The position numbers and the translations under genes are program-made. DNA of 64,000 bases, from NCBI GenBank assembly GCA_905116865.2, contig CAJHNH020004524.1:380451-444450 (forward strand), written 5' to 3'. Below, piece after piece: positions 54,336-64,000 of this stretch; within the stretch, counting starts at the first letter, position 1, and the number at the start of each line of letters is the position of its first letter. The stretch comes from Candidula unifasciata. Lineage: Eukaryota > Mollusca > Gastropoda > Stylommatophora > Geomitridae. Under the pieces are notes generated by a model. The model was given only the letters and a program-made list of their open reading frames with translations, had not been told where the DNA came from and did not search any database.

Positions 54336-54640
54336 AATAATAACACTGCTCCTCCTAATTCTTCTTATTCTTTTTCTTCTCCTTCTTTGTTGGCTGCTGC
54401 TACTGCTGCTTATTGTTCTTCTTCTTTTTTTTTTTTTTGCTGCAGGTGCTGCTTCTTCTTCTACTGCAGCGGCTTCCTCTCCTCCTTCTTCTTCTTCCTC
54501 CTCTTCTTCTTCCTCTTTGTTCTTCTTCTTTGGGTTTACTGGCTATAAACTGAAGCACAAAATTGTGTTCGCCTACCTCTAAACTTTAGTTTTGTTTTAA
54601 CACTTGAGTTTTTTTAATTTTCCTGCTACATCATAAGAGA
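54336..54640 (-). mobile_element. (TTC)/(TGC) triplet tract joined to SINE-D remnant
   Basis: Triplet-rich sequence (TTCTTC, GCTGCTGCT) at 54,336-54,530 passes into TTTGGGTTTACTGGCTATAA, GCCTACCTCTAAACTTTAGT, a diverged SINE-D start. It is consistent with an expanded (GAA)n tail of a minus-strand copy. Confidence 0.6.
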
Positions 54641-54689
54641 AGTATGCTAGACAATTTTACAAAAACAAAGACAGAGGAAAGCGAGAATT

Positions 54690-54820
54690 CAATTTTGAAC
54701 AAGTGTTTTTGGCATACCACAGAAAGGTGTCAGCACACAGACACAAGCTGCTGAAGAACATAAGATCTTGGAGAAGCATGATTATTGTGCCTGCCAACAA
54801 GGCACTTGATGATGATTGTG
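54690..54820 (+). mobile_element. LINE-2f 3' end
   Basis: CAAGCTGCTGAAGAACATAA, GATCTTGGAGAAGCATGATT and CAACAAGGCACTTGATGATG match 58,645-58,725 and the termini at 18,780 and 29,940. Confidence 0.65.
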
Positions 54821-54929
54821 AATATGTAGCCTTCTTTAAATAGATAAGGGGGCAATTTTTAAATGAAGAATAAACGTAACAGTTACATATTGTCGTCTTC
54901 TTTTTAGTGTTCACTGACTGAAGTGATTA

Positions 54930-55195
54930 CGTAACCACATGTACACAAAATTCAAGATAGGTGTATCAGCCATGTGCACCTGTGGAAAGGTGCCCCAGAC
55001 AGCAGAGCATGTACTTCAGGACAGCACAAAATTTGACACATTAAGGCAAACCTTTTGGCCAGAAAGAACAACAGTGGAACGTAAACTTTATGGACCACTG
55101 AATGAATTAACAACGACAGTGAAATTTATACAAGAGACAAAACTGCTGATATAGACAACTTATTTCAGGCGTACGAAAGAAGAAGACTGACTGAA
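54930..55195 (+). mobile_element. LINE-1f extreme 3' end with (GAA)-rich tail
   Basis: Reads MYTKFKIGVSAMCTCGKVPQ, TAEHVLQ, FWPERTTVERKLYGPLNELT + TTVKFIQETKLLI then TAG at 55,152. A short 3' leader ending GCGTACGAAAGAAGAAGAC follows. 5'-truncated; the C-terminal frame is intact for 71 codons. Confidence 0.82.
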
Positions 55196-55392
55196 GGCCA
55201 CAGTGGAAAGTTCTGGTTGTTCATCCACTTCTGGACTTTAGTCTCATTCCAGAATTTGATTTTTATGTTTAAATTTGACTAAAAAGCAGTAGTTAATCGT
55301 CGTTTACAACATGCTTATCGGGGGTGGAGAGCAGTGAATCTCTTCTCCACCCCTCCCCCTAATTGGGGCCCTTGAACCCACACGGACAATAG
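55196..55392 (-). mobile_element. SINE-D
   Basis: GGAAAGTTCTGGTTGTTCAT, CCACTTCTGGACTTTAGTCT, ACAACATGCTTATCGGGGGT and GGGGCCCTTGAACCCACACG. Its expected tail side abuts the LINE-1f tail at 55,190. Confidence 0.75.
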
Positions 55393-55429
55393 TCACAAAA
55401 GATATAAGTTGAACTAAAGAACAAGAACT

Positions 55430-56205
55430 AGTCGAGCTTGTAAATCTACTCGATGAAACATCAACCAAGAATGACATGGAAATAAATGCAGAAAAAAACA
55501 AAAAGAAATGACTAATAAACCATCTGGCGGAATTTCACCAAATTACGTCAAAGGTCACACACAAAAATAGAACAAGTGACTCAATTCAAATATTTAGAAT
55601 CCATTTTAAGTGACTTGGGGTCAAGACCAGAAATCATGTCTAGGATTGCCCAGACAACATCAGTCCTTGGCAAGGAGCAAACATTATGGAGATCCAAAAA
55701 CATTTCATATAAGACTAAGATTTGATTGCTCAGAGCACTAGCTATTAGTACAATTACATATGCCTGTTAAATGTGGACCTCAACAGCTGAACCTGACAGA
55801 AAGATACAAGTATTAGAAATGCAATGTTTCAGAAAAATTCTTGGCATATCATACAGAGACTACATTACAAACGAAGAGGTTTGCCATAAAATTATACAGC
55901 ACATTGGCAACTATGAACATCTTTTAACTACAGTGAAAAGGCAAAAAATGCAATGGTATAGACATGTAATAAAATCCAACTGCCTCTCAAAAACAATACT
56001 GCAGAGCTCAGTAGAGGGAAAGAGAAGAGGCAGACCAAGAAAGACCTAGTTACAGAACCTGACTACTGAATGGACAGGCCTCAGGCATGCAACCATGAAG
56101 TCCATCGCAACTGACCACCAAAGGTGGAGAGAGCTGAATAGACAGTCAACAGAGTGGCGCGGTGATTTCGGTCACAGGCATGAGGGGAAGTTAATTCTGA
56201 TGTGA
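55430..56205 (+). pseudogene. Reverse transcriptase C-terminal region of LINE-2f
   Basis: The open piece 55,771-56,049 (92 codons) reads LEMQCFRKILGISYRDYITN, EEV, KRQKMQWYRHVIKSNCLSKT + ILQ and EGKRRGRPRKT: the ExRCxRKxLxIxxxDxxTNEEV and GHV...GKRxRGRPRKT blocks that follow the RT core in RTE-like elements. Upstream to 55,430 the frame is broken by stops but keeps QIFRIHFK- and NISYKTK-like matches; downstream the C-terminus continues in other frames (PPKVERAE) to about 56,205. The catalytic RT motifs are not present. It is the longest LINE-2f copy here. Confidence 0.82.
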
Positions 56206-56209
56206 TGTG

Positions 56210-57505
56210 TATAAGGAAATATTCCGTACCCCACTCGGGCGCCAGTACTTCACTGTTCTGGTTTTACGGAACCTCATGCAAGACTCCTGTTGCACGTCCC
56301 CGTCGTGCGCCACGGATAATGTCTCAAATGAGCATTAACAGAGTTGGCAGGGGATCTCGGAGCTGGCGGCCCCCAGAGGTGTAGAGTCCTTTCTGGCTCT
56401 CACCAGCCCGCCCCCAAACGCATGGGTGAAAAGTAACAAAACTCAAGGACTGCTTGCTAAATGTACCATCAAATGACAACTCTTGGTTAAAATTCGGGAG
56501 CGAATGGAAAACTGTGCTGCTGAGACTCAACCCTGACCGAGAGATTTACCCGCAGCCAAGACGAGTAACATCTCTTGTGGGCGACTTCTCGCAGCAAGAT
56601 CCCACCTACGTACATCCTCTGTCAATCCTCAGTGTCGTCGTCACCGCGCTGAGGTACACCATGGCAGCAACTATTCATATGCTGGCTTGAAAAAAATGTC
56701 CGACAAAGTTACACCCCACGGCACACATGCAAGCTCAAAGTCCGACGATCATAACTCGTACCGATTAGGAAAAGTCTGAATGTCCGTATCCACTGGTCCA
56801 ACTCGCCCGAGTGTTGGGACCAAACAGGTGAAGCCACGCCTGACGCATTTTGCTTCCCCATTCTGTCGTGCTAAGGGCACAGCTGAAACAACGTTAAAGG
56901 TGTCTAACGTAAGATGAAAAAGAATGTACCTATTTGTGTGGCCACAAACGTCCTAGACCTGCGGGCTGCTCCCCGCTGATCTCCGGGGAGCGCAGCCTTG
57001 TAGCGCGGGAAGCTCAATACACGGTTGTGAGGTTAAGCAGTCATGGGCAGGACGTGACAATTCCTTGGGTGAGCCCAGAACCAGAGCATCATGTGTCGGC
57101 TCTGCATTTATGGAAGCCTCCTTGGATGGCGGGGAATGCCCATGATCTGCCCCTGCCTTCCCTTGAGGGCTGAAAACTCTACATAGAGCTGCCTTAAGGA
57201 CGACATGCCGGGGGCCACACTTGTTAAAAGTCAAAGAGGACACCACACAAATAAGGCAACATCTCGACCCACACAAAACAATGGCCACGTCAACCTAGAA
57301 ATAGGCTTGACGTCTTCCTCCGAAGTCGGAGTACATCTGCCTGAGAGGCGGGAACGAGTACTGCAAACAAATAAGCCAGTAAAACGGATGTACACGCAAA
57401 ACTCAGGTCAAGGTAAAAGCCAAAAGTCCATTTTGGACGAACAACCGTGACTTACCGCCGGAATTCACAGCCGGTGAACAAGAAGAAGAAGAAGAACAGT
57501 CAACA
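56210..57505 (+). mobile_element. GC-rich GAA-tailed element (SINE-D parent candidate), 1.3 kb
   Basis: Markedly more GC-rich than its surroundings and ends GGAATTCACAGCCGGTGAAC followed by (AAG)n at 57,480-57,497, the SINE-D end. Its last 170 bp carries SINE-D blocks in order: GGAGTACATCTGCCTGAGAG, GCGGGAACGAGTACTGCAAA, CAAATAAGCCAG, CAAAAGTCCATTTTGGACGA. The preceding 1.1 kb is not seen elsewhere in the window. Short open frames on both strands (for example 57,288-56,953 minus, 111 codons) carry no recognised domain. Confidence 0.6.
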
Positions 57506-57654
57506 GAAACTGGTGACCCAACGACATGTAGTATTACGGGATGATGATAATGAAAGATGTAGTAAATAATGATATACTAACATCATCATAGCCAAGCATA
57601 CAGCTTCCAGTTTCTGTTCCCCCATGTGTTAAACTGTCTCTCTTTCTGAAAGCA

Positions 57655-58115
57655 TCTGTAAAATATAGTTTAAGACACTATGGTACTCTGTGTCAGCTGT
57701 TACATTAGTACTAAATTAAAATAGTTTTAGACACTGCTACACACTATGTCAGCTGTTACATTAGTACTGAATTGAAATAGTTTTAGACACTGCTACACAC
57801 TATGTCAGCTGTTACATTAGTACTGAATTAAAATAGTTTTAGACACTGCTGCACACTGTGTCAGCTGTTACACTAGTATTAACTAAAATAGTTTCAGACA
57901 CTGCTGCACACTGTGTCAGTTGTTATGTTAGTAAAAGTAAAGTAAAGGACCATTTCCCAGGCCTTCAGGCATATAGGGCTAGACTTATATTTTATAGACC
58001 AGTTGGCACTTGGCGTGGCCCACATCATGCAGACCATGTTATGTTAGTACTCAAATAAAATACAGTCTTAGATACCACTGTACCTTGTGTCTGTTAGTGC
58101 ATATCTAGAAAATAG
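57655..58115. repeat. 56-57-bp tandem repeat split by a SINE-A
   Basis: Units AGACACTGCTACACACTATG + TCAGCTGTTACATTAGTACT + GAATTAAAATAGTTTT, five regular copies, then a SINE-A insertion, then decayed copies to about 58,115. Confidence 0.9.
57934..58030 (-). mobile_element. SINE-A insertion with target-site duplication
   Basis: Reverse complement SINE-A 3' part (AAAGTAAAGTAAAGGACCAT, ATATAGGGCTAGACTTATAT, TTTATAGACCAGTTGGCACT) is bounded by TGTTATGTTAGTA on both sides (57,921-57,933 and about 58,038-58,050). The host repeat resumes after the second copy. It is 5'-truncated. Confidence 0.85.
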
Positions 58116-58519
58116 TTTCAGACACAATTGTAATCTATAAGTAATCTGCTGAGAAGCACTTAGGGGCAGTGAAAATGTGGTCTTGAAGAAAATGTGGGCA
58201 CCAAGTACTGAGAGAAAAGTTACTGTCACAATCCTTCGATCAAGGCGAACTGTGAAATGTTTTTCTCAATTGTACTTGCTTGTTAGAGTGTCTCCTGAAG
58301 TCCTTTATCTTACGCATCAACTTCCATCATTTTGAGGACATTAACTCTTCACGTATCACGTAGATCAGCATACATTTCTAAATTTCTATACGTGGTTTAC
58401 ATGTCTAAACGTGATATTTCAGCTTAATTTGTTCTCATCCCCCTGTTACATTGACCCAAGCTATCTCAACTTCGGCATTAACACGTTCTGTCCCATAACT
58501 GTACTATTTCAATTCATAA

Positions 58520-58815
58520 CAGTTAAAGCTAGAGGATCAACTTCATTGCACCTGGTTTAACCCCGTGTGGCGCTGTATCTGTCCACAGAACAGCTAACCT
58601 GCCAAAAGCATAGCTCTTGTGATGATCTCCCAGGAATCTCTTTAAAACTCACAGCTGCTGAACAGTCAAGGATCTTGAAGAAACATGATTGTTGGTGCCT
58701 GCCAACAAGGGACTTGATGGTGACTGTGAATGTGTAGCCTTTTTTATTACAAATGACTTTCTGAGATCGCAGCAAACCGCTTTACCATTTTGCCACAGAG
58801 ATCCCCAGAAAGGTT
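58520..58815 (-). mobile_element. SINE-B carrying an inserted LINE-2f 3' end
   Basis: Ends AACTTCATTGCACCTGGTTT (tail side) and TTACCATTTTGCCACAGAGA + TCCCCAGAA (head side, minus-strand A box TGGCAAAATGG) belong to SINE-B. The middle, 58,640-58,725, is the LINE-2f end (CAGCTGCTGAACAGTCAAGG, GATCTTGAAGAAACATGATT, CTTGATGGTGA). Confidence 0.65.
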
Positions 58816-59039
58816 TAAAGACTATTACTCTAAAATACAACACTCCGTGGGATAGAAAGTTTTAAAAATTAAAAACGACTCACTTCATCCATATTACTGT
58901 GAAATCTGAAACTTTCAGGACTCACTGGCATTAACAGTAACAGTCTATCTTATGACACTTCACAATTTGTAATTAATAACAAACAGTAGCAGAGTTACTA
59001 TATTATTTCCTTGTTCTTTTCTTGAATAATCACAGACTA
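58816..59039. other. Spacer
   Basis: Nothing recognised. Confidence 0.4.
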
Positions 59040-59256
59040 CCCATCTGGGTTTGGGCTCCCTAGAGGGATTGGGTGGGGGGTGAAGGGGAGACAAACCCAC
59101 TGTCCCCAATCGAGCATGTCGTAAGAGGTGGCTTATTCAGGATTTACTGAACTCGTATGTGATGGGCCAAACAGCGCAGTAATTGCAGCCTAGCTGTAAA
59201 CCACAAGACAGTGTGCTAACAACTATTTTAAGGGTGAAGAAGAAGAAGAAGAATCG
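59040..59256 (+). mobile_element. SINE-D, + orientation, with (GAA)n tail
   Basis: TTTGGGCTCCCTAGAGGGAT, ACCCACTGTCCCCAATCGAG, CATGTCGTAAGAGGTGGCTT, GCAGCCTAGCTGTAAACCAC and the tail GTGAAGAAGAAGAAGAAGAA. Confidence 0.72.
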
Positions 59257-59411
59257 TCGCAGTTAGGTTCAGTATAAAAGAGAATCATTACTTCTGCTGA
59301 AAATCACAAATATAGCCAGACACTGCTAGCGGTTTAGGCTATCTAGCAACAGGCTGAAAGTGGTCAAGTTTTCAATTTTTTTTTTCTCATTTAATGTCAA
59401 GTATGGTTATA

Positions 59412-59690
59412 TTCGTGGCGGGTTGCGAGTCTGACACGTAATTCCAACGTACCCCGACCTAAACCCACTGCTGGCTGCGTGGATTTTTATCATGGTATGG
59501 GGCGTCGCAGATTGACCAAGCCTAAATTGGGTACCAGGAGGGCTGTCTTGGGGAAGTAAAGACAGCCGGCGTAATGCTGACAATATTACCCTCCTAGTGA
59601 CGATTGGTCTGTAAAAATATGAGTGCTTTTCCCATATGCCTGATACGCCTAAAAGGCGTGAAAAGGGATCTTTACTTTATTTACTTATGG
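59412..59690 (+). mobile_element. SINE-A variant, first of a tandem pair
   Basis: Head GTGGCGGGTTGCGAGTCTGA, then GTATGGGGCGTCGCAGATTG, AATTGGGTACCAGGAGGGCT, GCCGGCGTAATGCTGACAAT, GATTGGTCTGTAAAAATATG and AAGGCGTGAAAAGGGATCTT + TACTTTATTTAC. Confidence 0.82.
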
Positions 59691-59878
59691 TTATATTCAA
59701 ATCTGAATGGAACCGGACCTTTCTTCAAAACTGACTGCTCCCAGGTCAATCCTGCCTTAAAAGGGTAACATGTCAACTCCTGGGAAGTAAAAGCGGTCGG
59801 TATGATGTTGACCACACAACCAACCCAGTACCGGTTGGTCTAGCACTATATAAAAGCTCCTTTACTTTTACTTTTTAT
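59691..59878 (+). mobile_element. SINE-A, second of a tandem pair, head missing
   Basis: CTGCTCCCAGGTCAATCCTG, CTCCTGGGAAGTAAAAGCGG, TATGATGTTGACCACACAAC, GTACCGGTTGGTCTAGCACT and CTCCTTTACTTTTACTTTTT. It starts exactly at the tail of the previous copy. Confidence 0.8.
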
Positions 59879-60599
59879 AATTATTTTAGTGATTCACATA
59901 ATGCTGCATACCTGTGTACGCTCGAAGTCTTATAGAGACGGCCACAAAGTCATCGAATGCAATGATACAGCGGCTGTTAGGTGGCACCACACGAGAATAA
60001 CGTTTAAGTATTGTCTCCAGTGTTTCTGGTTGGATCTGGTAGCCTGTAGAATGATAACATTTATGTATATGGGATATTTAATTAATTTTTTTTTCTCTCA
60101 TAAAGAAAATGTGATTCTCACCAATACACAGAGGTAAAAGAATGCAAACCGGAAAGATTACTGAGACAGTATTTTCAACTGGGGATTTAAATCAGAAGTC
60201 TCACTTTATGCAAATATCTAAACGTGGTTATCTGATGGGCATTCTAACAATTTTGGTGGGAAAGATGGGGGTTTTGAAGGGCCGAATAAAAAACAGGCCT
60301 GCCTGCCTGATTTATGACCCTTTGTGGAAAAAAGTTCTGTCTATCTATCTGTCTGTCTTAATAGATGAAAGTATTTTAAGCAGATATAGACTATTTTCCC
60401 AAGATTAATTACAATTATTATGATTTATTGTTCATGATTTATTAGCTTAATCATCCTACAAATCATAAATACTACACATAATAATGGCATCCATCAGTCC
60501 CAAAGGGACTATGAAGATGTGCCGCTGGCTTTGGGAACAGCTTCCTCTGTGACTGTAAAGTCCGTTAAGGGAGTGGCAGTCTCTGTCACAAAGAATAAA
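59879..60599. other. Spacer with a dispersed repeat
   Basis: 60,275-60,330 (GAAGGGCCGAATA, GGCCTGCCTGCC, GATTTATGACCCTTTG) repeats 17,625-17,680. The frames at 59,889 and 60,142 show no domain. Confidence 0.45.
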
Positions 60600-60990
60600 C
60601 AAAAAAGTTGATACTCCCACCCTGTGAGGCTGATTTTCACTCTGGTGTCTTCTCTCTATTGCTCGCTGTGTTTGGTTTCTTTCAAACTGTGTTAATCAAT
60701 CTTTCACTTTCTGTTGCCATAGTAGTCGATCTGCAGCTGATTTTTTCCAAGTCTCTGTGACTATGTTGGTATCTATCAGGTCACATTTGCATATGTCTTT
60801 ATAATATAGCTTTGGTCTTTCTGTAGGTCTTTTCCCTATTTTTAGTTCACCATACATATAGGAGGTCCTTTGAAATACTACCATCCTCCATGCGCGAGAC
60901 ATGTTGCAGCCAGCGCAGACGACTTCTTCAGTAGATGACCAACCTCAATGCGGAAGACACGTCCCAGCCAGCGCAGACATCTTTGCTTCA
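60600..60990 (-). mobile_element. Non-LTR retrotransposon 3' coding fragment (LLYGEL type)
   Basis: Minus strand reads MYGELKIGKRPTERPKLYYK, DICKCDLIDTNIVTETWKKS, AADRLLWQQKVKD. The LRWxxHVSRMxD...LYGELxxGKRxxGRPKLRxKDxCKRDL order is a common C-terminus of animal non-LTR polymerases. The copy appears tandemly duplicated at its 5' side (GCCAGCGCAGAC twice, 60,910 and 60,968). Distinct from LINE-2f. Confidence 0.8.
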
Positions 60991-61220
60991 GTAGATAGTA
61001 ACGTAAAAACTACACAACAAACAATGTTATCCAATGTTTAGCATAATCATACTACAAAAAGCTAGCTAGAGTTTCTAATACACAACTTGATATTTGTGTT
61101 GCTGCTTGCTGCAGTGTCAAGGGCTTGAACACACCCTTACATTTAATGTGTGCACATTCCAGCATTTGTAATTACGTTTAGCTGTTGATGATGATGTTTA
61201 ATGTTTCCTGTTTAAAGATA
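60991..61220. other. Spacer
   Basis: Nothing recognised. Confidence 0.4.
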
Positions 61221-61224
61221 TATG

Positions 61225-61542
61225 AATAAAATGAGGCATGAAAGGGTGAGACATGAAAGGGTGAGACATGAAAGGGTGAAGCATGAAAGGGTGAAGCATG
61301 AAAGGGTGAGACATGAAAGGGTGAAGCATGAAAGGGTGAGGCATGAAAGGGTGAGACATGAAAGGGTGAAGCATGAAAGGGTGAAGCATGAAAGGGTGAA
61401 GCATGAAAGGGTGAAACATGAAAGGATGAAGCATGAAAGGGTGAGGCATGAAAGGGTGAAACATGAAAGGGTGAGGCATGAAAGGGTGAGGCATGAAAGG
61501 GTGAAGCATGAAAGGGTGAGGCCATGAAAGGGTGAGGCCAAA
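61225..61542. repeat. 15-bp minisatellite, about 20 copies
   Basis: Unit GTGAGACATGAAAGG with variants at two positions (GA/AG/AA before CATG). A unit length divisible by three with no stops gives several long periodic frames (for example a RHERVKHERV repeat), none of them a gene by other criteria. Confidence 0.95.
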
Positions 61543-61626
61543 AGGACAGAATGTTTGATGGTTCTTTTTGCCCAACTCTTAAAACTGCCATTACCGCCTG
61601 TATTTACCACTTTCTTCTCCTTCTTC

Positions 61627-61712
61627 TTTGTGTGTGTGTGTGTGTGTGTTTGTGGAGTAGACGGAACAGAAAAAAAACAGGGTTGGGAGGGGCGGGGGGG
61701 GGGGGGGGGGGG
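61627..61712. repeat. (TG)n and poly-G tracts
   Basis: TG run at 61,627-61,652 and a G run at 61,692-61,712. Confidence 0.9.
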
Positions 61713-61882
61713 CTGTCTTTGAGCCTGAAGATGTAGGGATGCAAGGCTTATGCTGTTGCCACAAACTTTACAGGTTAGGTCAAACCCCCACCCCCTTTTT
61801 TTTTCTCACCCACCCTTTAAGTACAAAAAGTTTGTTCATTCGTTCTAACAAGCTATCATGGTTTGAGGTACCATGCTTCTTC

Positions 61883-62318
61883 TTTTTATGTTCTTTGCTG
61901 ATGAAGAATGGTTGAAACATTTGATTTTTTATGTTCTTTGCTGATGAAGAATGGTTGAAACATCTGATTTTTTATGTTCTTTGCTGATGAAGAATGGTTG
62001 AAACATTTGATTTTTTATGTTCTTTGCTGATGAAGAATGGTTGAAACATCTGATTTTTTATGTTCTTTGCTGATGAAGAATGGTTGAAACATCTGATTTT
62101 TTATGTTCTTTGCTGATGAAGAATGGTTGAAACATCTGATTTTTTATGTTCTTTGCTGATGAAGAATGGTTGAAACATCTGATTTTTTATGTTCTTTGCT
62201 GATGAAGAATGGTTGAAACATCTGATTTTTTATGTTCTTTGCTGATGAAGAATGGTTGAAACATCTGATTTTTTATGTTCTTTGCTGATGAAGAATGGTT
62301 GAAACATTTGATTTTGTT
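61883..62318. repeat. 43-bp minisatellite, ten copies
   Basis: Unit TTTTTATGTTCTTTGCTGAT + GAAGAATGGTTGAAACATCTGAT. Copies differ at essentially one position (ACATCTG or ACATTTG), so the array is young or homogenised. Confidence 0.95.
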
Positions 62319-62556
62319 TATGGTACCCCCCATTTAATCTTCCTAATCATATCTTGTGTTCAGTGTATTCATTTTTAAAAAAAAAAGTAATCCAGGCTAA
62401 GGTGATACTAATGAGGACAATGGTGATGTATTGTACAGTGAATAGAATATTGTCTATTTTAACAGTTACATAATCCACTAACCAAACAATTGTCTGATGA
62501 CTCTGATGAGCTCTGATGCGTCAATGAATCCATTTCTGTCTACATCATGCTGACAG

Positions 62557-62648
62557 AAGATCTTGTACCAGGCTACCAGACACTGCTGAAGTTCCAGAAA
62601 CTCACTCCACTGCATGAAGCCATCCTGAGATCTCTGGTCTTTGTTAAG
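62557..62648 (+). CDS. Candidate internal exon of an unidentified gene
   Basis: An acceptor CCATTTCTGTCTACATCATG + CTGACAG precedes an open stretch and a donor GTTAAG|GTAAAC follows. It encodes DLVPGYQTLLKFQKLTPLHE + AILRSLVFVK. Codon use and hydrophobic spacing look like a real helical segment; it loosely resembles helices 7-8 of nuclear receptor ligand-binding domains (xxLxxLxxxxExxxLxxLVxx), but I cannot assign a family. No partner exon is identified with confidence and the gene would continue past the window. It could be a chance frame in a repeat. Confidence 0.3.
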
Positions 62649-64000
62649 GTAAACGTGATCCCACAGCTGATGCTACTGCAGGGCATGCTACAGACTTAAT
62701 GTTATATTTTTATCAGTCTGCCTGTCTATTTGTCTGTTTTTCCCCATCTGAGCTGCTATCTGAAGATATGACCATTCCTATGACTTCAAGAGTAACATTG
62801 TGGTGGATGGAAAAGCTATAGGGCAAATCTCAGATAAAATTGTTCAACTTCCTAAAAAGTTATAATTATGGCACTTGTAATAGCTACATAAAATATTATT
62901 TCCGACCTATGCTGTGGGATTTAGGATGTAATCATTTTGTTAGTTTTTTCCCTTTTTTGGCAAATCTATCAATGGTTGGATCTCAAGATATAAAAGAACA
63001 TGATAATAAGAGACATCCCTCAATCAGCTTTATTTATTTCTCAAAGGATACATCCAGCATGGCAATCATAATGCTGCAAATAAATTTGTTGACATGAATA
63101 ATTATGCAATAAATATAACAATAGTAAGTATACAAAAAAATATTCATCTCATTAATAATTATGCAGTACATATAAAAATAGTAAGTATACAGAAAAAAGC
63201 TTTAATTCTTGCCACTACATAATAAGTTCTTTGCAGTCCTTATTTCTTTCAGTCCAGGGTAGTGTGCAAAAGTTATTTCTTTTTATCAGCCAACATACTT
63301 CATGTGATATGTGTTCAAGAAAATTATTTATTAATGAAAGTTGCCACTGCCGCTGGCAGATTTTTAAAGCAGGCCATGACCAAAATGTAAAATATAACAA
63401 GATGTATTTCACAGTGTATGCGGCACAAAGGCAAGACATCTCATACTGCTTAGGACTGAAAAGATAAAAAGAGAAAACTAGCTTTGAATGTCTGTAATTG
63501 CTATCTGTGTTTTATGTGACAAATGTTTTATTGGAATCTGTATTACTTTAATCTGAGCTTTCATATCTCATATGGAACAATAGACTACAAATCACAACAT
63601 TCATGTAATGTGAGTTATGAGTTAAGGACCCACATAACTGCACTTGAGACATTCCCACAAGTGCTCCATCCTCATCTTCAGCAGAAAGTGCAGAGCTCCA
63701 ATTCTGATGAGACCAGTAGCAGTCTGAATGTATGTCAATCTCACCCCTTCCCTGAGTTTCGAGAATCGGCCAGATCCCCCGGTCACTCCTCACTGCCCCA
63801 TTCTCTTCAGACCATGATGATCTATTTGTGTCTCTAAACTTTTCACTCATACCCAAAGGACCTGTTTAAAATCTAACTTGTCAAGCCTTGGTTCACCACC
63901 AAGTAGTGCAGAACTAGCCAGTCTATCTGTCTGTTCATCTCCAAACACACTATAACATGAAACTATAAAAGTTCTCTCTACTCTTGATTTCTACTCGGAA
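62649..64000. other. Right end, no confident gene
   Basis: 63,584-63,837 is open on + (after an AATAG acceptor-like site) with LRTHITALETFPQVLHPHLQ and a Ser/Pro/His-rich end, and also open on - (63,856-63,548). Neither shows a known domain, and its phase does not join directly to the 62,557-62,648 exon. Otherwise AT-rich sequence with the pair ATTAATAATTATGCAGT and AATAATTATGCAATAAATAT near 63,097-63,170. Confidence 0.3.

Noticed and set aside
63548..63856. 102-codon minus-strand frame near the right edge
   Set aside because: The same DNA is open on the + strand, no domain is recognised on either, and it cannot be linked in phase to the candidate exon at 62,557.

Overview
This is a eukaryotic, intron-bearing, very repeat-rich window, most likely from a gastropod or other mollusc. 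Three things suggest this: the single protein gene I can identify with confidence is a lophotrochozoan-style ecdysone receptor (EcR, NR1H) of the nuclear receptor superfamily; the tRNA-derived SINEs and the (GAA)n- and (GAT)n-tailed non-LTR retroposons look like those known from mollusc genomes; and long (TTC)n, (TC)n and (TG)n tracts are frequent. The species call is inference. No prokaryotic, organellar or CRISPR-like gene organisation is present.

Layout. 1-16,235: repeats and transposon relics, with no host exon recognised. This part holds a (TTC)n tract, tRNA-derived SINEs, a TA-flanked MITE, a 1.26 kb hAT relic with terminal inverted repeats and an 8-bp target duplication (5,359-6,623), a 37-bp minisatellite split by a retroelement fragment that encodes an RNase H domain (8,945-9,928), a 42-bp minisatellite, a long (TC)n tract and several LINE 3' ends. 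16,236-31,542: the EcR gene on the + strand, six recognised exons joined by five GT-AG introns. It encodes at least 455 residues: a complete two-zinc-finger DNA-binding domain, a hinge and a full ligand-binding domain ending in an AF-2 helix. Its introns carry tandem arrays, SINEs, LINE fragments and TTAA-flanked elements. 31,543-32,941: probable 3' untranslated region ending near an AATAAA. 32,942-62,400: transposon graveyard, including RT, endonuclease and RNase H fragments of non-LTR elements, a Tc1-like transposase relic nested in a TTAA-flanked element (34,787-36,395), a long inverted-repeat element (36,599-37,202), a GC-rich 1.3 kb GAA-tailed element (56,210-57,505) and many minisatellites. 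62,557-62,648: a possible single exon of an unidentified downstream gene.

How the parts relate. EcR is expected to act as a nuclear transcription factor, normally with RXR/USP; no partner gene is in the window. The other elements are mostly dead copies of a few families. I name them here for cross-reference: SINE-A (tRNA head, body with a GGTCTATAAAATATAGGTCT core, tail like CCTTTACTTTTACTTTT), SINE-B (tRNA-like, A box TGGCCAAGTGG), SINE-C (tRNA-like, B box GGGTTCGATCCC), SINE-D ((GAA)n tail; its reverse complement starts CTTCTTCGTTCACCAGCTG), LINE-1f (RNase H-bearing, (GAA)n tail), LINE-2f (RTE-like C-terminus, (GAT)n tail), TTAA elements (piggyBac-like ends) and a TA MITE. Many microsatellites sit exactly where a retroposon tail or internal simple tract would be, which suggests they were seeded by these insertions.
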